Assembly (NCBI RefSeq): GCF_016584115.1
Contig: NZ_NRSK01000006.1
Span: forward strand, 1-64,000
DNA from: Ectothiorhodospira mobilis
GTDB taxonomy: Bacteria; Pseudomonadota; Gammaproteobacteria; Ectothiorhodospirales; Ectothiorhodospiraceae
Length of the DNA stretch: 64,000 bases
Direction: 5' to 3'
The notes below the pieces were generated by a model. That model did not search any database. It saw nothing but the letters and a program-made list of their open reading frames with translations, and was not told the DNA's origin. The translations under genes were made by a program, and so were the position numbers. Shown piece after piece: positions 1 through 12,880 of this stretch. How positions within the stretch are numbered: the stretch's first letter is position 1; every line of letters begins with the position of its first letter.

Positions 1-55
1 CCCATGTCCCCCAGCACCAGGAACCGCCGTCCCGGCTCCCCGGCCAGGACATGGG
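1..55. repeat. Foldback junction at the window start
   Basis: Bases 1-9 are the exact reverse complement of bases 47-55. If bases 1-46 are reverse-complemented and joined to base 56, they give a continuous murF reading frame with the expected VLGDMGELG motif. The first ~46 bases are therefore the missing upstream murF sequence in the wrong orientation. This looks like a snap-back at a contig end rather than a real inversion. Confidence 0.85.
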
Positions 56-353
56 GGAGCTGGGGGCGGGGGCCCCGGAACTGCACGCGGCGGTGGGGCG
101 CCATGCCGCCGAACACGGTATCGATGGACTCTGGGCCAGCGGCCCCCTGTGCCGCCACGCGGTGGAGGCCTTCGGGCCGGGGGGGCGTCACTTCCCGGAC
201 CGGCAGGCACTGATCACGGCCCTGCGGGGGACGCTGCGATCGGGGGATGTGGTGTTGGTGAAGGGCTCGCGGTCCCAGCGCATGGATGCGGTGGCCGATG
301 CCCTGGCGGTCTGCGCCGGGGCGGATCATGACAAGCATCCAGGGGGAGGATGA
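48..353 (+). CDS. murF: UDP-MurNAc-tripeptide:D-Ala-D-Ala ligase MurF, C-terminal fragment
   Basis: C-terminal domain of the cytoplasmic ligase that adds D-Ala-D-Ala to the UDP-MurNAc peptide, the last soluble step of peptidoglycan precursor synthesis. Visible are DMGELG at the start and [11 protein letters not shown] near the end, both typical of MurF. Only about 100 residues are present; the rest lies upstream of the window. Bases before about 47 do not continue the protein on this strand: their reverse complement does (AGEPGRRFLVLGDMG), so the 5' end is rearranged by a foldback. The stop overlaps the mraY start as ATGA. Identity is firm, helped by its place before mraY. Confidence 0.9.
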   Translation, partial: DMGELGAGAPELHAAVGRHAAEHGIDGLWASGPLCRHAVEAFGPGGRHFPDRQALITALRGTLRSGDVVLVKGSRSQRMDAVADALAVCAGADHDKHPGGG

Positions 354-1438
354 GCATGCTGCTCATTCTGTTTGAATATCTGGCCCGGTTTTATTCGGGC
401 TTTCATGTGTTTCAGTACCTGACCCTGCGGGCCATCCTGGGGGTGATCACGGCCCTGCTCATCGCCTTCGCCATCGGCCCGGGGATGATCAAGCGCCTCA
501 CCCTGTACAAGATCGGCCAGCAGGTGCGCGACGACGGCCCCGAGACCCACCTGGGCAAGGCGGGCACCCCCACCATGGGGGGGGCGCTGATCCTGGTGGC
601 GGTGGCGCTGAGCACCCTGCTTTGGAGCGATCTGGGCAACCGTTTCGTCTGGATCGTGCTCATCACCACCCTCCTGTTCGGGCTTATCGGCGGCATCGAC
701 GATTACTTGAAGCTGCGCTACGGCAACAGCCGCGGCCTGTCGGCACGGCGCAAGTTCCTGTGGCAGTCCCTGGTGGCCCTGGGCTGCGCCGGCCTGCTCT
801 ACACCACCGCCCAGGCCCCCATCGAGACGACACTGATCGTGCCCGTCTTCAAGGACGTGGCCGTCGACCTGGGCCTCTGGTTCATCCCCCTGGTGTGGCT
901 GGTGGTGGTGGGTTCCAGCAATGCCGTGAACCTCACCGACGGCCTGGACGGGCTGGCCATCATGCCCAGCGTGCTGGTGGCCGGGGCCCTGGGGATCTTC
1001 GCCTACGTCTCCGGGCACGCCATCTTTGCCGATTACCTGGGCATCCCCTTCGTGCATGGGGCGGGGGAACTGGCCATCTTCGCTGCGGCCCTGGTGGGGG
1101 CCGGCATGGGCTTTCTCTGGTTCAACGCCTATCCGGCCCAGGTCTTCATGGGGGACGTGGGGGCCCTGGCCCTGGGGGCGGCCCTGGGCCTGCTGGCGGT
1201 GGTCACCCGCCAGGAGATCGTGCTGGTGATCATGGGCGGGGTCTTCGTGGTGGAGACCCTGTCGGTGATCGTGCAGGTGCTGTCCTACCGGCTCACGGGA
1301 CGTCGGGTCTTTCGCATGGCACCACTGCATCATCATTTCGAACTCAAGGGCTGGCCCGAACCCCGGGTCATCGTGCGGTTCTGGATCATCACCGTGGTCC
1401 TGGTCCTGGTGGGCCTGGCCACCCTGAAGGTCCGTTGA
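350..1438 (+). CDS. mraY: Phospho-MurNAc-pentapeptide translocase MraY
   Basis: Integral membrane enzyme that transfers phospho-MurNAc-pentapeptide to undecaprenyl phosphate, making lipid I. The 362 residues match the family length and contain about ten hydrophobic segments. Family motifs are clear: GTPTMGG near residue 72, the DDYLK aspartates at about 117-118, [10 protein letters not shown] from about 194, FMGDVG at about 267 and the PLHHHFE histidine cluster near 325. The start overlaps the murF stop (ATGA); a second ATG two codons later is possible. Sits between murF and murD as in other gammaproteobacterial dcw clusters. No anomaly seen. Confidence 0.98.
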   Translation: MSMLLILFEYLARFYSGFHVFQYLTLRAILGVITALLIAFAIGPGMIKRLTLYKIGQQVRDDGPETHLGKAGTPTMGGALILVAVALSTLLWSDLGNRFVWIVLITTLLFGLIGGIDDYLKLRYGNSRGLSARRKFLWQSLVALGCAGLLYTTAQAPIETTLIVPVFKDVAVDLGLWFIPLVWLVVVGSSNAVNLTDGLDGLAIMPSVLVAGALGIFAYVSGHAIFADYLGIPFVHGAGELAIFAAALVGAGMGFLWFNAYPAQVFMGDVGALALGAALGLLAVVTRQEIVLVIMGGVFVVETLSVIVQVLSYRLTGRRVFRMAPLHHHFELKGWPEPRVIVRFWIITVVLVLVGLATLKVR

Positions 1439-1451
1439 GGGCGGGGACGGC

Positions 1452-2774
1452 GTGCAGGGGATGAACACACTCATCGTGGGACTGGGGGAGACGGGGCTCT
1501 CCGTGGCGCGGCACCTGGCCGCCCGCGGCGAGGCCTTCTGCGTGGCCGACTCCCGCCTGTCCCCGCCGGGACTGGCCGCCCTCGGTGCCCTGGATTCCGC
1601 CATCCAGGTGCACCTCGGGCCCTTCGATCCCGGGCTGTTCACCCGCTTTTCGCGTCTGGTGCTGAGCCCCGGGGTGAGCCCGCAGGAAGCCGCCGTGGCC
1701 GCGGCCCGGACGGCGGGGGCCCGGATCCTGGGGGACATCGCCCTGTTCGCCGCCGCGGCCCGGGCCCCGGTGCTGGGGATCACCGGTTCCAACGGCAAGA
1801 GCACCGTCACCACCCTGGTGGCGGAGATGGCCCGGGCCGCCGGCCGCCGCGTGGGCGTGGGCGGCAACCTGGGGCCGCCCGCCCTGGACCTGCTGACGGA
1901 CCCGGAACCGGATCTCTACGTGCTGGAACTCTCCAGCTTCCAGCTGGAGACCGCCCAGGGGCTGCGCTGTGCCGCGGCGGCGGTGCTCAACGTGGCCGCC
2001 GATCACATGGACCGTCATGCCCACCTGGATGCGTACGCCGCCGCCAAGGCCCGCATCTACGCCGGTGCCGCTGTGGCCGTGCGCAACCGGGACGACGCAC
2101 GGGTGCGGGACATGCCGGGCCCCGCGGGGATCACCTTCGGCCTGGGGGAACCGGGGGCCGGTGACTACGGCCTGGTGCGCCGCGGGGCGGAGGAATGGCT
2201 CGCCCGGGGCGGTGAAGCGCTGTTGCCGGTATCGGCCCTGCGTCTGTTCGGGCGCCATAACCTGGCCAACGCCCTGGCGGCCCTGGCCCTGGGGGAGGCG
2301 GCGGACCTGCCCATGGCCGCCCGCCTGCAGGCGCTGGAACGCTTCACCGGGCTGCCCCACCGTTGCCAATGGGTGGCCCGGGTGCGGGGTGTGGACTGGT
2401 ACAACGACTCCAAGGGCACCAACCTGGGCTCCACCCTGGCGGCCCTGGCCGGGCTGCAGGGACCGGTGGTGCTCATCGCCGGCGGTCAGGGCAAGGGCCA
2501 GGACTTCACGCCCCTGCGGGAGGCGGTGCGTGGCAGGGCCCGGGGGGTGATCCTCCTGGGCCGGGACGCCGCCCGCATCGAGTCCGCCCTGGAGGGCAGC
2601 GTGCCGGTGGTGCGGGTCGCGGACATGGAGCAGGCGGTGGCCGAGGCCGGGCGTCTGGCCCAGCGGGGGGATTGCGTGCTGCTGTCCCCCGCCTGCGCCA
2701 GTTTCGACATGTTCCGGGGCTATGCCCACCGGGGCGAGGTGTTTGAATCCGCGGTACGGAGGGAACTGGCATGA
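1452..2774 (+). CDS. murD: UDP-MurNAc-L-alanine:D-glutamate ligase MurD
   Basis: Cytoplasmic ATP-dependent ligase adding D-glutamate to UDP-MurNAc-L-Ala. Shown by the N-terminal nucleotide-binding glycines (VGLGETG), the Mur-ligase P-loop GSNGKST at about residues 112-118, LELSSFQLE and the central NDSKGTN motif. The start is uncertain: GTG at 1452 has GAGGG upstream at a loose distance, while ATG at 1461 gives MNTLIVGLGETG, closer to the usual N-terminus. This is the only mur junction here without an ATGA overlap; 13-22 bases separate it from mraY. Its stop overlaps the ftsW start. Confidence 0.96.
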   Translation: MQGMNTLIVGLGETGLSVARHLAARGEAFCVADSRLSPPGLAALGALDSAIQVHLGPFDPGLFTRFSRLVLSPGVSPQEAAVAAARTAGARILGDIALFAAAARAPVLGITGSNGKSTVTTLVAEMARAAGRRVGVGGNLGPPALDLLTDPEPDLYVLELSSFQLETAQGLRCAAAAVLNVAADHMDRHAHLDAYAAAKARIYAGAAVAVRNRDDARVRDMPGPAGITFGLGEPGAGDYGLVRRGAEEWLARGGEALLPVSALRLFGRHNLANALAALALGEAADLPMAARLQALERFTGLPHRCQWVARVRGVDWYNDSKGTNLGSTLAALAGLQGPVVLIAGGQGKGQDFTPLREAVRGRARGVILLGRDAARIESALEGSVPVVRVADMEQAVAEAGRLAQRGDCVLLSPACASFDMFRGYAHRGEVFESAVRRELA

Positions 2775-3958
2775 ACGGGGCCTCCCTTCAGGCGAGCCGG
2801 GGCGTGCACAAGCGCGCCGTCTTCGGTGTGCATCAGCAGCTGGATCCCGGGCTGACCCTGACGGTGGTGGCCCTGGTTTCCCTGGGGCTGGTGATGGTGG
2901 CCTCCGCCTCCATCGGTGTGGCCGATGCCCGGTTGGGCCAGCCCTTCCATTACCTGCTGCGGCAGGGGATCTACGTGCTCATGGGGGGCATCGTCGCCTG
3001 GGGGATGTACTGCACGCCGCTGGAGCTCTGGGAGCGGTCCGGGGCGGCGGCCCTGCTGGGGATCTTCCTGCTGCTGCTGGTGGTGCTGGTGCCGGGGGTG
3101 GGGCATACCGTCAACGGCGCCACCCGCTGGATCTCCCTGGGCCTGTTCAACCTGCAGGTCTCGGAGGTGGTCAAACTCCTGGTCCCCATCTACCTGGCCG
3201 GGTATCTGGTGCGCCACGGCGAGCAGGTGCGCCGCAGCCTGGCGGGTTTCGCCAAGCCCCTGATCCTCATGGGCCTGACCACGCTCCTGCTGCTGGCACA
3301 GCCGGACTTCGGTGCGGCGGTGGTGCTCCTGGCGGTGACCCTGGGGATGCTCTTCCTGGCCGGGGCCCGGCTCTGGCAGTTCGCCCTGCTGCTGTCCGGG
3401 GTGTGCGCCCTGATGGGCTACGCCATCGTCCAGACCCCCTATCGCATGGCCCGGCTCACCGGCTTTCTGAACCCGTGGACCGATCCCTTCGACAGCGGCT
3501 TCCAGCTCACCCAGTCCCTCATCGCCATTGGCAGCGGCTCCTGGTTCGGGGTGGGGCTGGGCGGCAGTGTGCAGAAGCTCTTCTACCTGCCCGAGGCCCA
3601 TAACGACTTCCTGTTCGCCGTGCTGGCGGAGGAACTGGGCCTGGCGGGGGTGACCGTGGTGGCGGCCCTGTTCGCCGTGCTGGTGTGGCGCAGCTTCGCC
3701 ATCGCCCGGGCCGCGGAGCTCGCCGGGCGGGTCTTCGGGGCCTATCTGGCCTGGGGCATCGGCATCTGGATCGGTCTGCAGGCCTTCATCAACATGGGGG
3801 TGAACATGGGCATCCTGCCCACCAAGGGGCTCACCCTGCCCCTGATGAGCTACGGTGGCAGCTCCATGCTGGTGACCCTGGCCGCCATGGGGCTTCTCGC
3901 CCGCATCCACCGCGAGACCCGCGCCAGCGGCGCGGCACTGCACCGGGGGGGGACATGA
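2771..3958 (+). CDS. ftsW: Peptidoglycan polymerase FtsW (SEDS family)
   Basis: Septal SEDS-family glycosyltransferase that polymerises lipid II together with FtsI. The 395-residue protein has a polar N-terminus of about 30 residues and then about ten membrane segments. SEDS signatures are present: NGATRWI near residue 115, the FLPEAHNDFLFAV-like loop (YLPEAHNDF) near 275, and the terminal SYGGSSM. Overlaps murD upstream and murG downstream by four bases each, so it is probably translated as part of one coupled run. Length and motifs separate it from RodA, as does its place between murD and murG. Confidence 0.97.
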   Translation: MNGASLQASRGVHKRAVFGVHQQLDPGLTLTVVALVSLGLVMVASASIGVADARLGQPFHYLLRQGIYVLMGGIVAWGMYCTPLELWERSGAAALLGIFLLLLVVLVPGVGHTVNGATRWISLGLFNLQVSEVVKLLVPIYLAGYLVRHGEQVRRSLAGFAKPLILMGLTTLLLLAQPDFGAAVVLLAVTLGMLFLAGARLWQFALLLSGVCALMGYAIVQTPYRMARLTGFLNPWTDPFDSGFQLTQSLIAIGSGSWFGVGLGGSVQKLFYLPEAHNDFLFAVLAEELGLAGVTVVAALFAVLVWRSFAIARAAELAGRVFGAYLAWGIGIWIGLQAFINMGVNMGILPTKGLTLPLMSYGGSSMLVTLAAMGLLARIHRETRASGAALHRGGT

Positions 3959-5043
3959 GCGGCGGTCCCATCCTCATCATGGCCGGCGGCACCGGGGGGC
4001 ATGTCTTCCCGGGACTGGCAGTGGCCGAGGCCCTGCGCGCCCGGGGCGAGACGGTGTGCTGGCTGGGCACCGCCCGTGGACTGGAGGCGCGGCTGGTGCC
4101 CGCCGCCGGCATCCCCTTTTATACGCTCCCGGTGAGCGGCCTGCGGGGCAAGGGCATGGGCACCTGGCTCATGGCCCCCTGGCGCCTGGGGGTGGCCCTG
4201 TGGGCCGCCCTGGGGCTGATGCTGCGTCTGCGTCCCCGGGTCGTGCTCGGTTTGGGGGGATTCGCCTCCGGTCCCGGCGGGCTCATGGCCGCCGCCCTGG
4301 GACGGCCCCTGGTGATCCATGAACAGAACGCCCGGGCCGGACTCACCAACCGCGCCCTGGCCCGGCTCGCCGACCGGGTCCTGCAGGCCTTCCCGGACAC
4401 CTTCCCCGCGCCGCGCCGGCCGGTGACGGTGGGCAATCCGGTGCGCGAGGCCATCCTGCGCCTGGCGCCGCCGCAGGAGCGCCTGGCCGGTCGGGAGGGG
4501 CCGCTGCGGCTGCTGGTGCTGGGGGGCAGCCTCGGGGCCCTGGGCCTGAACACCCGGGTGCCCGAGGCGGTGGCGCGGCTGCCGGCGGCGCAGCGGCCGC
4601 AGATCCGCCATCAGGCCGGGGAGCGCACCCTGGAGGCGGCCCGTGAGGCCTATCGCCAGGCCGGTGTCGAGGCGGACGTGGGGCCCTTCATCGAGGACAT
4701 GGCCGAGGCCTATGCCTGGGCGGATCTGGTGATCTGCCGCGCCGGGGCCCTCACCGTATGCGAACTGGCCGCCGCCGGTGTGGCCTCGCTGCTGGTGCCC
4801 TATCCCCACGCCGTGGACGATCACCAGCGGGCCAACGCCCGTCATCTGGCCGATGCCGGGGCGGCCTGGCTCGTGCCCCAGGACACCCTGGACGCCGCCG
4901 GTCTGGCGGCCCGTCTGCAATCCCTGGACCGTGAGACCCTGGGACAGATGGCCGGGCGGGCCCGGTCCCTGGCACGCCCCGAAGCGGCCCGGGAGGTGGC
5001 CACGGCCTGCCTCGCCCTCGCCGGGAAAGGAGGACGCCCATGA
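3955..5043 (+). CDS. murG: UDP-GlcNAc transferase MurG
   Basis: Membrane-associated glycosyltransferase (GT28) that adds GlcNAc to lipid I, giving lipid II. Starts [16 protein letters not shown], with the GGTGGH donor/acceptor loop at residues 11-16; HEQNA near 120 and the C-terminal [16 protein letters not shown] motif near 260 mark the two Rossmann domains. 362 residues, the usual size. The start is set by the ATGA overlap with ftsW and the conserved N-terminus; an upstream open frame inside ftsW is not part of the gene. Overlaps murC by four bases. Confidence 0.97.
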   Translation: MSGGPILIMAGGTGGHVFPGLAVAEALRARGETVCWLGTARGLEARLVPAAGIPFYTLPVSGLRGKGMGTWLMAPWRLGVALWAALGLMLRLRPRVVLGLGGFASGPGGLMAAALGRPLVIHEQNARAGLTNRALARLADRVLQAFPDTFPAPRRPVTVGNPVREAILRLAPPQERLAGREGPLRLLVLGGSLGALGLNTRVPEAVARLPAAQRPQIRHQAGERTLEAAREAYRQAGVEADVGPFIEDMAEAYAWADLVICRAGALTVCELAAAGVASLLVPYPHAVDDHQRANARHLADAGAAWLVPQDTLDAAGLAARLQSLDRETLGQMAGRARSLARPEAAREVATACLALAGKGGRP

Positions 5044-6466
5044 CCCCCCCCGCCACCATGATGGGCATGCGCCGCATCCGCTGCATCCACTTCGTGGGCA
5101 TCGGCGGTTCCGGCATGGGCGGGATCGCCGAGGTGCTGGCCAACCTGGGCTACCGGGTCACCGGTTCGGACCTGGCGGAGAATGCCGTCACCCGGCGTCT
5201 GGCGGAACTGGGCGTGCTGATCCACCGGGGACACGCGGCGGCCCATGCCGAGGGGGCCGATGTGCTGGTGGTCTCAAGCGCCGTGGGCGACGACAACCCC
5301 GAGGTGCAGGCGGCCCACGCCCGGCGCATCCCGGTGGTGCCCCGGGCGCAGATGCTGGCGGAGCTCATGCGCTTTCGCTATGGCATCGCCGTGGCCGGTA
5401 CCCACGGCAAGACCACCACCACCAGCCTGGTGGCCAGCCTGCTGGCGGAGGGGGGGCTCGATCCCACCTTTGTCATCGGCGGCCGGCTCAACAGCACCGC
5501 CAGCCATTCCCGTCTGGGACAGGGGCATTACCTGGTGGCGGAGGCGGATGAGAGCGATGCCTCCTTCCTCTGCCTGCAGCCCATGATCTCGGTGGTCACC
5601 AATATCGATGCCGATCACCTGGCCGCCTACGAGGGGGAGTTCGACCGCCTGCAGGAGGCCTTTCTGGAGTTCCTGCATCATCTGCCCTTCTACGGTCTGG
5701 CGGTGCTGTGCATGGACGATCCGCAGATCCGGGGCCTGCTGACCCGGGTGGGCCGGCCCGTGCTCACCTACGGCGTGGACTCGGAGGCGGACGTGCGTGC
5801 CGTGGATCTGCAGCCCCGGGGCACACAGACCCGGTTCGGCCTGTGCCTGCCGGGCCGGCCGCAGCCGCTGCCGGTGACGCTGAACCTGCCCGGGCGGCAC
5901 AACGTGCTCAATGCCCTGGCGGCGGCGGCCGTGGCCCACGAGCTGGGGGTGGAGGATGCCGCCATCCAGCGGGCCCTGGCGGGGTTTGAGGGCATCGGCC
6001 GCCGCTTCCAGGTCTACGGCGAGATGCCGGTGCCGGCGGGCCGGGTCCTGCTGGTGGACGACTACGGCCACCATCCCACGGAGGTGGCGGCCACCCTGGC
6101 TGCGGCCCGCGCCGCCTGGCCGCAGCGGCGGCTGGTGCTGGCCTTCCAGCCCCACCGCTACACCCGCACCCGGGATCTGTTCGAGGACTTCACCCAGGTC
6201 CTCTCCGGGGCCGATGCCCTGGTGCTGCTGGAGGTGTACCCCGCCGGCGAGACCCCCATCCAGGGGGCCGACGGCCGCACCCTGGCCCGGGCCGTGCGCA
6301 TGCGCGGGCGGGTGGACCCGGTCTTTGTGGAGACGCCGGAACGCCTGGCACCGGTGCTGGCGGACCTGCTGCAGGATGGGGATGTACTGCTCACCCAGGG
6401 GGCGGGCAACGTGGGGGCGCTGTCCGCCTCCCTGCCCGCGGCCCTGGCGCCCCGGGGAGGTGTGGC

Positions 6467-6470
<4 letters not shown>
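5040..6470 (+). CDS. murC: UDP-MurNAc:L-alanine ligase MurC
   Basis: Cytoplasmic ligase that adds L-alanine to UDP-MurNAc, the first peptide step. N-terminal Rossmann motif [12 protein letters not shown] (about residues 17-28), P-loop GTHGKTTTT (about 120-128), ADESDASFL, and the [10 protein letters not shown] motif of the C-terminal domain are all present. 476 residues. The first ATG overlaps murG (ATGA), but ATGs at 5058, 5061 and 5067 could also start the protein, since the conserved part begins at [10 protein letters not shown]. Confidence 0.97.
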
Positions 6471-9101
<2,631 letters not shown>

Positions 9102-9164
9102 ACAGGTTGCAGGTCCCGGTGCGGCAGAGATTCAGCAGGGTCACGTTCGTGGAGATGAGGATTC

Positions 9165-10400
9165 ATGCCCAGACGCTCGGATAGAGGAATGATCGTCGGT
9201 CTCGACATCGGCACCTCCAAGGTGGAGGCCATCGTGGGCGAGATCACCGATGACGGGGGCATCGAGATCGTCGGCATCGGCAGCCATCCCTCCCGCGGGC
9301 TGAAGAAGGGGGTGGTGGTGAACATCGAGTCCACCGTGCAGTCCATCCAGCGGGCGGTGGAGGAGGCGGAGCTCATGGCCGGTTGCCAGATCCACTCCGT
9401 GTTCACCGGCATCGCCGGCAGTCACGTGAAGAGCCTCAATTCCACCGGGGTGGTGGCCATCAAGGACCAGGAGGTGACGCCGGCGGACGTGGAGCGGGTC
9501 ATCGACGCCGCCCGCGCGGTGGCCATCCCGGCGGACCAGCGCATCCTCCATGTCCTGCCCCAGGAGTTCATCATCGACGAACAGGAGGGGATCCGCGAGC
9601 CGGTGGGGATGTCGGGTGTGCGTCTGGAGGCCAAGGTGCATCTGGTCACCGGCGCGGTGTCGGCGGCGCAGAACATCACCAAGTGCGTGCGCCGCTGCGG
9701 CCTGGAGGTGGACGACATCATCCTGGAGCAGCTGGCCTCCAGCCACGCCGTGCTCACCGAGGACGAACGCGAGCTGGGGGTGTGCCTGGTGGACATCGGT
9801 GGCGGCACCACCGACATCGCCGTGTTCACCGACGGGGCCATCCGCCACACGGCGGTGATCCCCATCGCCGGCGACCAGGTGACCAATGACATCGCCGTGG
9901 CCCTGCGCACCCCCACCCAGTACGCCGAGGACCTGAAGATCCGCTATGCCTGCGCCCTGCGCCAGCTGGCGGACCCGGAGGAGACCATCGAGGTCCCCGG
10001 GGTGGGGGACCGGCCGCCGCGGCGGCTCTCCCGCCAGACCCTGGCGGGGGTGGTGGAGCCCCGCTACGAGGAGCTGCTCTCCCTGGTGCAGGCGGAACTG
10101 CGCCGCTCCGGCTGCGAGGAGATGGCGGCCGCCGGGGTGGTGCTCACCGGCGGCTCCTCGAAGATGGAGGGGGTGGCGGAACTGGCGGAGGAGGTGTTTC
10201 ACATGCCGGTGCGCCTGGGCATGCCCCAGGGGGTCACCGGGCTGGTGGACGCCGTGCGCAATCCGGTGCACTCCACCGGCGTGGGGCTGCTGCTTTTCGG
10301 CCACCGCAGCCGGCAGGAACGCACGGGGGAGGGGCTGCGCGGAGGCGGCATGAAAACGGTCTGGGCGCGCATGCGCAACTGGTTCCAGGGGAACCTGTGA
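9165..10400 (+). CDS. ftsA: Cell division protein FtsA
   Basis: Actin-like ATPase that tethers FtsZ to the inner membrane. Shows the phosphate-1 motif VGLDIGTSKVEAIVGE at the N-terminus, the 1C (SHS2) domain, phosphate-2 VDIGGGTTDIAVF near residue 205, the adenosine motif VLTGGSSKMEGV, and a C-terminal amphipathic helix (MKTVWARMRNWFQGNL) expected to bind membrane. 411 residues. The ribosome binding site GATGAGG lies just upstream of ATG 9165. Confidence 0.97.
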   Translation: MPRRSDRGMIVGLDIGTSKVEAIVGEITDDGGIEIVGIGSHPSRGLKKGVVVNIESTVQSIQRAVEEAELMAGCQIHSVFTGIAGSHVKSLNSTGVVAIKDQEVTPADVERVIDAARAVAIPADQRILHVLPQEFIIDEQEGIREPVGMSGVRLEAKVHLVTGAVSAAQNITKCVRRCGLEVDDIILEQLASSHAVLTEDERELGVCLVDIGGGTTDIAVFTDGAIRHTAVIPIAGDQVTNDIAVALRTPTQYAEDLKIRYACALRQLADPEETIEVPGVGDRPPRRLSRQTLAGVVEPRYEELLSLVQAELRRSGCEEMAAAGVVLTGGSSKMEGVAELAEEVFHMPVRLGMPQGVTGLVDAVRNPVHSTGVGLLLFGHRSRQERTGEGLRGGGMKTVWARMRNWFQGNL

Positions 10401-10499
10401 CGGCGGGGAAGGGTCGCCGGGGGGAGAATGCAGTCTACGGCGGCGGGCCATGTGCCACGGGCGGCCCGCAAATCAATCGGATGCAACGCAAGGGTTGTT

Positions 10500-10506
10500 A
10501 GGAGGT
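10500..10506 (+). promoter_or_regulatory. Strong ribosome binding site of ftsZ
   Basis: AGGAGGT, seven bases before the ftsZ ATG, a full match to the anti-Shine-Dalgarno core. It is the strongest such site in the dcw run and fits the high FtsZ level needed relative to FtsA and FtsQ. The 113-base ftsA-ftsZ gap also has a 7-bp stem (10443-10449 with 10463-10469); I could not recognise a promoter there. Confidence 0.85.
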
Positions 10507-10513
10507 AGCAGTC

Positions 10514-11728
10514 ATGTTTGAACTTATGGATACCTATCCGCAGAACGCGGTGATCAAGGTGATCGGTGTCGGCGGAGGCGGCGGCAATGCCGTGCAGCAC
10601 ATGGTCAATGCCTCCATCGAGGGGGTGGACTTCGTCTGCGCCAACACCGATGCCCAGGCCCTGAAGCGGGTGGACGCCAAGACCCTGCTGCAGATGGGCG
10701 CCCACATCACCAAGGGGCTCGGGGCCGGTGCCGATCCGGGGGTGGGCCGCGAGGCCGCCCTGGAGGACCGGGAACGCATCCAGGAGGTGATCGACGGGGC
10801 CGACATGGTCTTTATCACCGCCGGCATGGGCGGCGGCACGGGTACCGGGGCCGCCCCGGTGGTGGCGCAGATCGCCAAGGAGATGGGGGTGCTGACGGTG
10901 GCCGTGGTCACCAAGCCCTTCCCCTTCGAGGGCAAGAAGCGCATGCAGGTGGCCCAGTCGGGCATGGAGAACCTGGCCAAGTACGTGGATTCCCTCATCA
11001 CCATCCCCAACGACAAGCTGCTGTCGGTGCTGGGCAAGAATGTGACCCTGCTGGACGCCTTCAAGGCGGCCAACGACGTCCTGCTGGGGGCCGTGCAGGG
11101 GATCGCCGAGCTCATCACCCGTCCGGGTCTGATCAACGTGGACTTCGCCGACGTGCGCACGGTGATGTCCGAGATGGGCATGGCCATGATGGGCACCGGC
11201 ACCGCCTCCGGCGGTGATCGCTCCCGGGTGGCGGCCGAGGCGGCCATCTCCAGTCCGCTGTTGGAGGATGTGAACATCGCCGGCGCCCGCGGCATCCTGG
11301 TGAATGTCACCGCCGGCATGGACATGTCCATCGGCGAATTCGAGGAGGTGGGTGCCGCGGTGAAGGAATTCGCCTCCGAGGACGCCACCGTGGTGGTGGG
11401 CACCGTCATCGATCCGGACATGAACGATGAACTGCGGGTCACCCTGGTGGCCACCGGTCTCGGGGCCCAGCCCCAGGCCGCCCGCCCGGCGCGGGAGAAG
11501 CCCAATGTGAAGCTGGTGGAAACCCGCCAGCAGGTGGCCGCCGCCGGGGGCGGTGCCGTGGCGACCCAGGCGGATCCGGAACTGGAGATGATGGACTACG
11601 GCCATGGCGAGCGTCCCGCGGCATCCGGCCACCGCAGCAAGCCCCAGGGTCAGACCTACGACGGCTCCGGCAAGTCCAATATGGACTACCTGGACATCCC
11701 CGCCTTCCTGCGCAAGCAGGCGGACTGA
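10514..11728 (+). CDS. ftsZ: Cell division GTPase FtsZ
   Basis: Tubulin homologue that forms the Z ring. N-terminal nucleotide-binding glycines [12 protein letters not shown], tubulin signature [18 protein letters not shown] near residue 105, synergy loop [11 protein letters not shown], a variable linker of about 60 residues, and the conserved C-terminal peptide [14 protein letters not shown] that binds FtsA and ZipA. 404 residues. No unusual residue seen. It closes the division part of the cluster and is followed by a hairpin. Confidence 0.99.
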   Translation: MFELMDTYPQNAVIKVIGVGGGGGNAVQHMVNASIEGVDFVCANTDAQALKRVDAKTLLQMGAHITKGLGAGADPGVGREAALEDRERIQEVIDGADMVFITAGMGGGTGTGAAPVVAQIAKEMGVLTVAVVTKPFPFEGKKRMQVAQSGMENLAKYVDSLITIPNDKLLSVLGKNVTLLDAFKAANDVLLGAVQGIAELITRPGLINVDFADVRTVMSEMGMAMMGTGTASGGDRSRVAAEAAISSPLLEDVNIAGARGILVNVTAGMDMSIGEFEEVGAAVKEFASEDATVVVGTVIDPDMNDELRVTLVATGLGAQPQAARPAREKPNVKLVETRQQVAAAGGGAVATQADPELEMMDYGHGERPAASGHRSKPQGQTYDGSGKSNMDYLDIPAFLRKQAD

Positions 11729-11745
11729 GGATGCCGGGATGCAGC

Positions 11746-11768
11746 GACCGCCCCGTTCCGGGGCGGTC
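11746..11768 (+). terminator. Hairpin after ftsZ
   Basis: Ten-base perfect stem (11746-11755 with 11759-11768) and a three-base loop, 18 bases after the ftsZ stop. No T tract follows, so it may be a partial or Rho-assisted terminator, or an mRNA 3' end stabiliser, between ftsZ and lpxC. Confidence 0.55.
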
Positions 11769-11949
11769 CGGCTGTCCCCCCAAAGGCCCCGCCGGGCGGG
11801 AACACCCCCCGGGAATCCCTGTATGTTGCGCTGCAACATGGTGGCAGCTGTGGTATTGTTACCGACTTTTTACGGGCTAGGCCAAGATTCGCCGTGGCGG
11901 GAACGGCAGGAGGCCGGAGATCCAGCCCGCCCATCCGAGGATATACACC

Positions 11950-12867
11950 TTGATCAGACAGCGTACGCTCAAGAACACGATCCGGGCCACCGGAGTCGGG
12001 CTCCATACCGGGGAGAAGGTCTACCTGATGTTGCGGCCGGCCCCGGTGAACACCGGGGTGGTCTTCCGCCGGGTGGACCTGGAGCCGGCGGTGGAGATCC
12101 GGGCCCATCCGGAGGGGGTGGGGGATACCTGTCTCTCCACCACCCTGGTGCAGGACGGGGTGCGCGTCTCCACGGTGGAACACCTGATGTCGGCGGTGGC
12201 CGGTCTGGGCGTCGACAACCTCTATGTGGATCTCAGCGCCGCCGAGGTCCCCATCATGGACGGCAGTGCCGGACCCTTCGTGTTCCTCATCCAGTCCGCC
12301 GGCATCGTCGAGCAGAACGCCCCGAAGCGCTTCATCCGCATCCGCAAGCGGGTGGAGGTGCGGGAGGACGACAAATGGGCCCGTCTGGACCCCTTCGACG
12401 GCTTCAAGGTGGCCTTCTCCATCGGCTTTGAGCATCCCATCTTCAAGGATGGCATCCAGAGCGCCGAACTGGATTTTTCCACCACCTCCTTCGTCAAGGA
12501 GGTGAGCCGCGCCCGCACCTTTGGTTTCATGCGGGATATCGAGGCCCTGCGCAGCAAGCGCCTGGCCCTGGGCGGGAGCCTGGACAACGCCGTCGTGCTG
12601 GACGATTTCCGTGTGCTGAACGAGGACGGTCTGCGCTACCGGGACGAGTTCGTCAAGCACAAGATCCTGGATGCCATCGGCGACACCTACCTGCTGGGGC
12701 ACAGCCTCATCGGCGCCTTCACCGGCCACAAATCGGGGCATGCCCTGAACAATTGCCTGACGCGCAAGCTGATCCAGGACCCGCAGGCCTACGAGATCAT
12801 CACCTTCGAGGAGGAGGGGCAGCGCGTGCCCATCTCCTACGCCCAGCCGGCCGCCGCGCCCATCTGA
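11950..12867 (+). CDS. lpxC: UDP-3-O-acyl-GlcNAc deacetylase LpxC
   Basis: Zinc hydrolase for the committed step of lipid A synthesis. Zinc ligands are visible at H78 (STVEHLMSA), H237 and D241 ([10 protein letters not shown]); the catalytic histidine is at about 264 (GHKSGH). 305 residues, the normal length. The conserved N-terminus [21 protein letters not shown] requires a TTG start at 11950, with GAGG about ten bases upstream; no ATG fits. A rare start codon could limit LpxC synthesis, but that is inference. It ends 13 bases from the convergent dciA stop. Confidence 0.97.
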   Translation: MIRQRTLKNTIRATGVGLHTGEKVYLMLRPAPVNTGVVFRRVDLEPAVEIRAHPEGVGDTCLSTTLVQDGVRVSTVEHLMSAVAGLGVDNLYVDLSAAEVPIMDGSAGPFVFLIQSAGIVEQNAPKRFIRIRKRVEVREDDKWARLDPFDGFKVAFSIGFEHPIFKDGIQSAELDFSTTSFVKEVSRARTFGFMRDIEALRSKRLALGGSLDNAVVLDDFRVLNEDGLRYRDEFVKHKILDAIGDTYLLGHSLIGAFTGHKSGHALNNCLTRKLIQDPQAYEIITFEEEGQRVPISYAQPAAAPI

Positions 12868-12880
12868 GCCCGCGCCCCCC

